Origin: Acidobacteriota bacterium
GTDB lineage: Bacteria > Acidobacteriota > Terriglobia > Terriglobales > Acidobacteriaceae
DNA length: 10,151 nt
Direction: 5' to 3'
Assembly: GCA_021799945.1 (NCBI GenBank)
Contig: JAJYZK010000080.1
Coordinates: 1-10,151, forward strand
Part shown: piece by piece, positions 1 through 5,809 of the stretch
Layout: the number at the start of each line of letters is the position of its first letter
Position numbering within the stretch: position 1 is the first letter of the stretch
The notes under the pieces: generated by a model
What the model was told of the DNA's origin: nothing
Databases searched by the model: none
The model's input: only the letters and a program-made list of their open reading frames with translations
Position numbers and translations under genes: made by a program

Positions 1-1
1 G

Positions 2-1594
2 TCCGCCGAGGAAGAGGAGTATGACTTTACCTCGTTCTATGTGCATGCCGAGGATCAGGGTCTTGAGGAACAGGATCTTGAGTATATGGAGGAGGAGACC
101 CTTGACCAGGAGGTAGCGGCCGGGGCCGAGGTAGAGGAGATGGTCAGGGATTCGCATCTCGACCAGCGGTTGGCAGGGGCCAACGCCGGGTTGGCCGTTG
201 AGGAGGAGGGCGAAGAAGAGGAGTTTGCGCCGGAGATATCCGAAGAGCCGGACGGGAGGCCGGAATCCGCTCCCACGGCAGCCGAAGAGCCGGCGCGACG
301 CGGACGGGACGATGGCGGGCGTGGCCGGGGTGGGCGGCAGGACAATCGACGCCGGGGAAACGGGCGCCGCCAGAGCGCTCAGACCAGCAGCCTGCCCATC
401 ATCAGCGAACTCCTCAAGCAGGGCCAGGAGATTCTGGTCCAGATCGCAAAGGAGCCGATCGCCAAGAAAGGCGCCCGAATCACCAGTCACATCGCCCTGC
501 CGGGCCGGTTCCTGGTCTTCATGCCCACAGTCAACAATGTCGGCGTCTCGCGCAAGATTTCCTCCGACGAAGACCGGCAGCGGCTCAAGCGGATCCTGGT
601 CAGCGAACGAGGCGCTACCGGAGGCGGCTTTATCGTGCGCACGGCTGCCGCCGGGGCCAGCGAGGAAGAGTTGCGAGCCGATCTCCGGTTCCTGATCAGC
701 CTATGGAGTGAGATCAAGCAGCGCAGCGATGGGGCCAAGGCGCCGTCGCTGATCTATCACGATCTCAATCTTGTGGAGCGGATCCTGCGCGACCAGGTGA
801 GCGACAATTTTTCGACCATCTGGGTGGACCATGAGGCCGAATATGAACGCATCGTTCGCTTTTTGAACCGTTTTCAGCCCTCCCTGGTGCGCCGGGTCAA
901 GCTCTATACGAAAGAGACGCCCCTTTTTGAGCAGTTCGGCATTCAGGAGGAGATCACCAAAGCGCTCAAATCCAAGGTTTGGCTCAAGTCCGGCGGCTCC
1001 ATCGTGATCAACCAGACGGAGGCGCTGGTGGCGATCGATATCAATACCGGAAAGTACGTCGGCAAGACCGCTCGCCTGGAAGACACCATCCTCAAGACGA
1101 ATCTGGACGCGATTCCGGAGATTGTGCGGCAGATCCGCCTGCGCGACCTGGGCGGCATCATCGTGATCGACTTCATCGACATGGACGAGCGCAAGAATCG
1201 GAACCGGGTGAGGCAGGCGCTCGAAGAGGCGCTGAAATCTGACCGGGCGCCATCCAAGGTCTTGCAGTTCAATGATTTCGGCCTGGTCGCGATCACCAGG
1301 AAACGGGTGAAACAATCGCTGGAGCGCACGCTCAGCGTCCAATGCTCCATTTGCGCTGGCACCGGGATGGTCAAGAGCCCCACGACGGTGTGCAACGAAA
1401 TCTACCTGGAAATGCGGAAGATGCAGCGGCACCTGGAGCGGCCGGATGTGCTTCTGCGAGTGAATCCCGAGGTGGTGAAAACCCTGAAATCGAATAATGC
1501 TCGATGGCTGAGCGAGATGGAGGAGATGACGGGCAAGACCATTCTCGTCAAAAGCGACCCTGCCCTGCACCCGGAACAGTTCGACATTCACTGA
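2..1594 (+). CDS. rng: Ribonuclease G/E family endoribonuclease, 5'-truncated by window edge
   Basis: Endoribonuclease of the RNase E/G family, which cuts single-stranded RNA in rRNA maturation and mRNA decay in the cytoplasm. The frame is open to the left edge, so the true start lies outside the window; the GTG at 41 is only an internal codon. Numbering residues from that GTG: an acidic Glu/Asp-rich stretch (about 1-85), a basic Arg/Gly-rich stretch (about 86-111), the end of the S1 domain and then the RNase H-like/DNase I-like catalytic region. The two metal-binding aspartates are visible: D333 in AIDINTG and D377 in VIDFIDM (matching E. coli RNase E D303 and D346). The zinc-link CxxC is C435-S-I-C438. 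The protein ends soon after the small domain, as in RNase G, with no long degradosome scaffold. The low-complexity part appears to interrupt the S1 domain, because sequence like RNase G 'ISELVRQGQDLMVQV' resumes after it. Family certain; rng versus rne is a judgement. Confidence 0.93.
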   Translation, partial: SAEEEEYDFTSFYVHAEDQGLEEQDLEYMEEETLDQEVAAGAEVEEMVRDSHLDQRLAGANAGLAVEEEGEEEEFAPEISEEPDGRPESAPTAAEEPARRGRDDGGRGRGGRQDNRRRGNGRRQSAQTSSLPIISELLKQGQEILVQIAKEPIAKKGARITSHIALPGRFLVFMPTVNNVGVSRKISSDEDRQRLKRILVSERGATGGGFIVRTAAAGASEEELRADLRFLISLWSEIKQRSDGAKAPSLIYHDLNLVERILRDQVSDNFSTIWVDHEAEYERIVRFLNRFQPSLVRRVKLYTKETPLFEQFGIQEEITKALKSKVWLKSGGSIVINQTEALVAIDINTGKYVGKTARLEDTILKTNLDAIPEIVRQIRLRDLGGIIVIDFIDMDERKNRNRVRQALEEALKSDRAPSKVLQFNDFGLVAITRKRVKQSLERTLSVQCSICAGTGMVKSPTTVCNEIYLEMRKMQRHLERPDVLLRVNPEVVKTLKSNNARWLSEMEEMTGKTILVKSDPALHPEQFDIH

Positions 1595-1659
1595 GGAAAC
1601 TTTACCCAAGTTGGTCTAGAATCAGCAGGGCGGCGAGGCCGGGATGTCAATGGGAGGTT

Positions 1660-1729
1660 GGGGCGCTCCGGTTCGGAGACCCCGCAATGGCGTGAAAAGC
1701 GGGGGGTGAGACAGGCAATGGTCTCTCCC
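1660..1729 (+). other. Possible structured RNA leader with mutually exclusive hairpins
   Basis: Three possible hairpins lie in the 256-base gap between the ribonuclease and the outer-membrane protein gene. First, 1660-1683: GGGG and CTCCG pair with CGGAG and CCCC, with a GTT loop and a small internal loop. Second, 1680-1704: CCCCGC pairs with GCGGGG around a 13-base loop. Third, 1704-1729: GGG-T-GAGAC pairs with GTCTC-T-CCC around an 8-base loop. The first and second both use CCCC 1680-1683, so they exclude each other. The heptamer GCAATGG occurs twice (1684-1690 and 1715-1721). No T-run follows, so it is not a simple terminator. I recognise no known riboswitch class. It could be leader RNA of the downstream gene or chance pairing in GC-rich DNA. 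Confidence 0.3.
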
Positions 1730-1800
1730 GGGGCGGCAGAGTCGGGTATCTTTTCAACAGCGATTACGTCTATCCAGTGTTAAAGAAGTGCGACTGTGGC

Positions 1801-1815
1801 TTCCAGCAACTGGAA
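1801..1815. promoter_or_regulatory. 15-bp dyad upstream of the outer-membrane protein gene
   Basis: Perfect 6-bp arms TTCCAG and CTGGAA flank a CAA centre, 35 bases before the preferred ATG. It could be a transcription-factor operator or a short hairpin in the 5' untranslated region. No T-run follows, so it does not look like a terminator. Function is inferred from symmetry and position only. Confidence 0.3.
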
Positions 1816-1850
1816 TTTAGGGTTTAAAAATCAATGTGGGCGGGTTACCA

Positions 1851-2780
1851 ATGTCCTTTCCAAGTTTTTCCCAACGCTCCTTAACGCCGCGGTCCTTGGC
1901 CGTACTGACAGTGGCGTTCGCTTGGATGTTCGCCTCTTCAGCCAACGCGCAAGTCAGCGTTGCCGAGTCTGCGCCACAGATCAGCTCCAGCTCGGACGCG
2001 CTGCCGCCGGCGCCAGCCGAAGCAAGTTCCGCCGCCGTCCCCGATGGTCCGGCCGCGCCGCAGGCGAGTTCCAGCGCCGATTATCATCAGGAGGTGGCCA
2101 GCCTCTTTTCGCAGGACCAGTATCCCAACCAGGGGGGGTATTCGAACCAGGGGGGGTATTCGCGGCAGGGCTATCACAGCCACCAGAGCGACAATACGAT
2201 CGCCAGCCATCTAGCCGTGGAGGCCGGGGGCGGTTTCGCTCCGGCCATCGGAAACGCTTCCACCTGGCAAACGGTCGGGTACCGGATCGCCCTTGGCGCA
2301 GGCTGGATGTTTAACGATAGTTTCGGAGTCCTCATTGAATATGGCTTCGACGCCGCCAGCATCCCCAGCGCTACCCTGCAATCGGTGAATGAGCCCGATG
2401 GCAACGTGCATACATGGTCCTTTGGCCTGACCCCGATTTACTACTTCAAGACCAGCGGCAAATGGGGTGGATATGTGACCGGAGGCGCCGGCTTTTACCG
2501 CAAGTTGACCAGCTTTACCGAACCCGTCTTCGCGGGCGATTACTGCGGATATTTCGGCTGCTACCCGCAGTATCAGAACGTCACGCTCAGTCACTTCTCG
2601 AGCAACCAGGCCGGCATGAACGGGGGCGCCGGCGCGACTTACAAATTCAATGAGGACGGCCACCTCAAGCTCTTCGCCGAGATGCGTTACATCTGGGTGG
2701 ACTCGCCGAAATCGACGAAGTCCTCCATTGGCACCGGCACCGTCGAAATGCTCCCTGTCACCTTCGGGCTTCGCTGGTAA
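1851..2780 (+). CDS. Secreted outer-membrane beta-barrel protein
   Basis: Probable outer-membrane beta-barrel protein of 309 residues, specific role unknown. I chose ATG 1851 because GGGCGGG sits 6 bases upstream and it gives a clean signal peptide: basic n-region, hydrophobic core near residues 15-30, and cleavage after Ala33 (ANA before Gln). A GTG at 1836 in frame would add five residues. The mature protein begins with a flexible Ser/Ala/Pro-rich segment and a Gln/Gly/Tyr repeat (about 93-110). From about residue 120 it alternates aromatic and polar residues as barrel strands do, with loops between. Two cysteines (C232 and C237) in one loop could form a disulfide. The last residues, VTFGLRW, end in an aromatic residue, as outer-membrane proteins recognised by the BAM machinery usually do. 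It has its own terminator directly downstream and stands alone on this strand. Confidence 0.85.
   Translation: MSFPSFSQRSLTPRSLAVLTVAFAWMFASSANAQVSVAESAPQISSSSDALPPAPAEASSAAVPDGPAAPQASSSADYHQEVASLFSQDQYPNQGGYSNQGGYSRQGYHSHQSDNTIASHLAVEAGGGFAPAIGNASTWQTVGYRIALGAGWMFNDSFGVLIEYGFDAASIPSATLQSVNEPDGNVHTWSFGLTPIYYFKTSGKWGGYVTGGAGFYRKLTSFTEPVFAGDYCGYFGCYPQYQNVTLSHFSSNQAGMNGGAGATYKFNEDGHLKLFAEMRYIWVDSPKSTKSSIGTGTVEMLPVTFGLRW
2127..2162 (+). repeat. Tandem duplication of an 18-bp unit with G7 runs
   Basis: Two identical adjacent 18-bp units, 2127-2144 and 2145-2162, each contain a run of seven G and encode NQGGYS. A degenerate third unit follows (RQGYHS). The unit length is a multiple of three, so gain or loss of a unit keeps the frame, while slippage in a G7 run would shift it. 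Confidence 0.9.
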
Positions 2781-2804
2781 AGACTGCGTTTCCGTTCCCT
2801 CCCG

Positions 2805-2839
2805 AGTCTCAAGCCGCGGACTGCGGCTTGAGACTTTCT
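2805..2839 (+). terminator. Rho-independent terminator after the outer-membrane protein gene
   Basis: Perfect 13-bp arms at 2805-2817 and 2823-2835 enclose a 5-base loop (GGACT), beginning 24 bases after the TAA stop. The 3' arm runs into a short T-rich tail (TTTCT). The T-run is short, but the stem is long and GC-rich. It separates this gene from the cytochrome operon. Confidence 0.85.
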
Positions 2840-3217
2840 GTACCCAATGTACGGGCAAACCGCGCGCTCTCCCGGTTTCCATTGACTTTTGTCCGATTCC
2901 GCTTCCTTGCGGTTTTCGTTTATAAAGGAAGGGAGAATGCGATCGAGAGTTTGAAGCATAGAAATTGAAGGATGGAAACTGCTTCGCTTGCCTTGGCCTG
3001 ATGGGAATCTGGCATTCCTGCTCCTCCGGTCCGGATGGGGCCGAGTTAAATCGGCGCGTTCCGGCGGTTGCGCTCCTGCGGTTGTAAGGAGAACATGACA
3101 AAACCCGGCTTCCGCTACCGCATGGCGATTCTGCGCCTTGCCCGTTGGCGCCCGGAGCCTGCCCGGGATGCTCTCGCTCATTTCTCTGGAAAAGTCTGGC
3201 TTCGCAGGAGACTGAAA
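2836..3217 (+). other. Leader region of the cytochrome c / PQQ-dehydrogenase operon
   Basis: No gene is convincing here. TATAAA at 2921-2926 resembles a -10 box, but no good -35 box lies at 16-18 bases; TTGACT at 2882-2887 is 33 bases away. A strong ribosome-binding-like GGAAGGGAGA precedes ATG 2937, which opens a five-codon frame ending at 2954. Small hairpins are possible at 3004-3018 (GGAAT/ATTCC) and 3040-3055 (GCCGA/TCGGC). The heptamer GCGGTTG repeats at 3064-3070 and 3078-3084. The last part, 3095-3217, is in frame with the cytochrome and may be its N-terminus if ATG 3095 is the real start. Confidence 0.4.
3206..3210 (+). promoter_or_regulatory. Shine-Dalgarno AGGAG that favours TTG 3218 as the cytochrome start
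   Basis: AGGAG lies 7 bases before TTG 3218, an ideal distance. Starting there puts the hydrophobic signal segment at the N-terminus. The rival site, AAGGAG at 3086-3091, is only 3 bases from ATG 3095 and could be paired with CTCCT at 3073-3077. Confidence 0.5.
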
Positions 3218-4063
3218 TTGGACCGCAGATATCTGATGGCCACGGCTGGGCTGGCCTTATTGTTTGCCGGGGTGCGGCTGTCCATTCGGGCGCAGGATCT
3301 TGATCGGAATTCTCGGAGCGACCCTTATCCGAAGCGACCGCAGGCTCCGGCGGCGGTGATCGATCGGGGTAAGGCGCTTTACGAGGTAAATTGTTCGTTC
3401 TGCCATGGGTCGGATGCGGGCGGCGGGGTAGGGCCAAATCTCCTGCGCTCCTCGGTCGTGCTCAAGGACCAGAATGGCGAGTTGATTGCGCCCATCGTTC
3501 ATGGCGCGCGGGTGGACCGGGGGATGCCGAGACTGAGTTTGACCGACGCGCAAGTCTCGGATATCGCCGCATTCCTGCACAGTCTGACCGTGACCAGCCA
3601 CGCCCCGCCGGAAAAGATCAATATTGTCGTTGGCAATCCTGTGGCGGGCAAGGCCTATTTTCAGGAAAAGTGCGCAAGCTGCCATTCCGCGACCGGAGAC
3701 CTGAAAGGCATCGCTACGCGTGTTCCCGATCCGAAGGTTCTGCAGCAGGCTTGGCTGCTGCCCGGGGGGCCGGGAGGGCGGTTTGGCCGCTTCGCGCGGG
3801 ACGCCTCCGGCCTGCACGTCCCTCCCGTAACTGTGACGGTGACGCTTCCTTCGGGGAAACAATATGAAGGGAGCCTGGTGCGGATCGACGACTTTTATGT
3901 CGGCCTCGTCGAATCGGACGGAACGAATCTGGGATTCAGCCGGAACGGCGACAACCCGAAGGTGGAGATTCATGACCCGGTTGCCGCGCACCGCGCGCTG
4001 TTCAAGGTATACACAGACAGGGATATCCACAACGTGACCGCCTACCTGGTGACTCTGAAATGA
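3218..4063 (+). CDS. Diheme cytochrome c, partner of the PQQ dehydrogenase
   Basis: Periplasmic c-type cytochrome of 281 residues, presumed to take electrons from the dehydrogenase encoded next. Preferred start is TTG 3218; ATG 3095 in the same frame would add 41 residues with poor protein character in front of the signal segment. The signal peptide has DRR, then a hydrophobic core (about 7-20), then SIRAQD. Heme site 1 is C59-S-F-C-H63, with M103 (RGMPRL) as likely distal ligand and a typical closing helix (SDIAAFLHSL). Heme site 2 is C152-A-S-C-H156. After it comes a beta-rich stretch (VTVTLPSGKQYEGSLVRIDD...) before the closing helix HNVTAYLVTLK. No methionine occurs after heme site 2, so the second iron may be ligated by histidine or left open. 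The stop overlaps the next gene's ATG (ATGA), indicating translational coupling. Cytochrome identity is certain; the start is not. Confidence 0.9.
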   Translation: MDRRYLMATAGLALLFAGVRLSIRAQDLDRNSRSDPYPKRPQAPAAVIDRGKALYEVNCSFCHGSDAGGGVGPNLLRSSVVLKDQNGELIAPIVHGARVDRGMPRLSLTDAQVSDIAAFLHSLTVTSHAPPEKINIVVGNPVAGKAYFQEKCASCHSATGDLKGIATRVPDPKVLQQAWLLPGGPGGRFGRFARDASGLHVPPVTVTVTLPSGKQYEGSLVRIDDFYVGLVESDGTNLGFSRNGDNPKVEIHDPVAAHRALFKVYTDRDIHNVTAYLVTLK

Positions 4064-5718
4064 TAGGAAGCATTCGGCCGATTGCACTGTTTCTTCTCCT
4101 GGCATCCTGTTCTTCGCTCCCGCTGACAGCGCAATATCTGGATCCGGCGCAGATCCTGAACCCCGCCCCCGACAGTTGGCCGACCTATTCCGGCGATTAC
4201 TCCGGCCGCCGCTTCAGCAGCCTGAAGCAGATCGACAGGGCCGATGTGAAGGATCTGTCTCTGGCCTGGTCCGCGAGGGTGTATGCGGGACCGGCCAGCC
4301 ACGGCGACGTTGAAACCATTGTCGGCGGCGTGGGAGACAACGAATTCGACAACAGACCGCGAATCGGCGGCGCGATTCTGCTGGTGGGCGGCGTCCTCTA
4401 CGCGACCGCGCCGGACAACGCCTGGGCGCTGGATGCTCGCGACGGCCACGAGATCTGGCATTACTACTGGAAGACAAAAGGCGGAACTCACATCGGCAAT
4501 CGCGGCGTAGGTATGTGGAAGAACTGGGTCTACATGGAGACGCCGGACGATTACCTCGTTTGCCTGGACGCCAGGACCGGGAAGGAGCGATGGCATAAGC
4601 AAATCGCCAGCTTCGCCGAGCAGTATTTCTCCACCATGGCGCCCGTCGTAATCGGAAATCACCTGCTGGTGGGGACCGGCGACGATCTGGACGAGCCGGG
4701 ATTTCTGCAATCTCTGGATCCCGATACGGGCGAGCTGCAGTGGCGCTTCTACACCGTGCCGATGAAACCCGGCGATCCCGGTCTGGATACCTGGAGAAAT
4801 CTGGACGCGGCCTCCCATGGAGGCGGAAACGTCTGGGTTCCCGGCTCCTACGATCCGGAGACCCACTTCTACATCTTTGGAACCGGCAACCCGACAGCCG
4901 CGTATACGTCGCAAATGCGCGGGCCCGGCGACAACCTGTTCACCTGCAGCCTGATCGCCGTGAATGTGGACACCGGCAAAATGGCCTGGTATTTCCAGAC
5001 TTCGCCGCACGACACCCACGACTACGATTCGGCGCAGACGCCCGTGCTGGTGAATGGCAAATTCGACGGCAAGCCGCGCAAATTGGTGTTGACTCTCAGC
5101 CGCAACGGATTCTACTTCACGCTGGATCGCGTGACGGGAGAGCATCTGGTCACCGCCAAGGCCGCCGACACCGTGAATTGGGATCAGGGAATCGACAAGC
5201 GCGGCGAGCCGGTGAGGAATCCCGCGAAGGATTTCGACATCGGCGGAGCGCTGGTGTCGCCTTCCAACGGCGGCGTCGTAAACTGGCCCCCGCCCGCCTA
5301 CAGTCCCCAGACGGGACTTTTCTACGCTCCCACCAAGCACAGCTATTCCATGTATTACCTGGCCACGCTGGATCCGCGCGGGGCCATGGGCCTGGGCGGC
5401 AAGGACGAGAAGAGTCTGGGCTCGATGGGGAGCAATATTACCGCGATCAATTATCAAACGGGGAAGATTGTCTGGGAGCACCGATATCCGGGGGTGGCGG
5501 ATTATGGGATCGGGCCGGGGCTGCTGACGACCGCCGGCAAGCTTCTCTTCGCCGGAGACGGCGGCGGAAACCTGGTGGCCTATGACATTACCGATGGCAA
5601 GCCCTTGTGGCACTCGCGCATCGGGGTCTCCAATGCGCCGGAGACCTACATGCTCGACGGACATCAGTATGTGCTGGTGGCGGCCGGCGATATGGTTTAC
5701 GCCTTCCGGCGGAACTGA
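4060..5718 (+). CDS. PQQ-dependent alcohol dehydrogenase, probably lanthanide-type
   Basis: Quinoprotein dehydrogenase of the methanol/ethanol dehydrogenase family (552 residues), oxidising an alcohol outside the cytoplasm and reducing a cytochrome c. It is an eight-bladed propeller; six tryptophan-docking repeats are clear, ending at W133, W178, W228, W310, W472 and W517. The opening DSWPTYSGDYSGRRFSSLKQI is typical. Active-site features: N277 in GTGNP (metal ligand), likely catalytic D321 and a second aspartate D323 in HDYDS, and R348 in LSRNGFYFTLDR (position of the MxaF lysine/arginine near PQQ). In characterised relatives an aspartate two residues after the catalytic one marks lanthanide enzymes. 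The usual GGEFGVRG metal-site segment is replaced by GDDLDEPG (207-214). The adjacent Cys-Cys pair of methanol dehydrogenase is absent. The N-terminus has a signal peptide with a possible lipobox, LASC17. There is no heme motif, so electrons must leave through a separate carrier, fitting the coupled upstream cytochrome. Substrate unknown. Confidence 0.92.
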   Translation: MIGSIRPIALFLLLASCSSLPLTAQYLDPAQILNPAPDSWPTYSGDYSGRRFSSLKQIDRADVKDLSLAWSARVYAGPASHGDVETIVGGVGDNEFDNRPRIGGAILLVGGVLYATAPDNAWALDARDGHEIWHYYWKTKGGTHIGNRGVGMWKNWVYMETPDDYLVCLDARTGKERWHKQIASFAEQYFSTMAPVVIGNHLLVGTGDDLDEPGFLQSLDPDTGELQWRFYTVPMKPGDPGLDTWRNLDAASHGGGNVWVPGSYDPETHFYIFGTGNPTAAYTSQMRGPGDNLFTCSLIAVNVDTGKMAWYFQTSPHDTHDYDSAQTPVLVNGKFDGKPRKLVLTLSRNGFYFTLDRVTGEHLVTAKAADTVNWDQGIDKRGEPVRNPAKDFDIGGALVSPSNGGVVNWPPPAYSPQTGLFYAPTKHSYSMYYLATLDPRGAMGLGGKDEKSLGSMGSNITAINYQTGKIVWEHRYPGVADYGIGPGLLTTAGKLLFAGDGGGNLVAYDITDGKPLWHSRIGVSNAPETYMLDGHQYVLVAAGDMVYAFRRN

Positions 5719-5809
5719 TCGGGAGGGGAATGCCCGGCCCTGCGGTTGCCTGGTTTGGCGGCGATTCGGCGAGGGCGCCGCGGCAGAGCCGCTCCGTTGG
5801 GCCTCCTCC

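Noticed and set aside
1838..1853. GGGCGGGTTACCAATG resembles the 3' end of c-di-GMP-I (GEMM) riboswitches
   Set aside because: The diagnostic GACGCAAAGCC-type core and tetraloop receptor are missing upstream, and the stretch serves as ribosome site and start codon.
2882..2926. TTGACT and TATAAA as a sigma-70 promoter for the cytochrome operon
   Set aside because: The two boxes are 33 bases apart, far more than the 16-18 needed.
5719..5809. Hairpin GCGGC-AGA-GCCGC at 5780-5792 between the convergent genes as a shared terminator
   Set aside because: The stem is only five pairs and no T-run follows on either strand.
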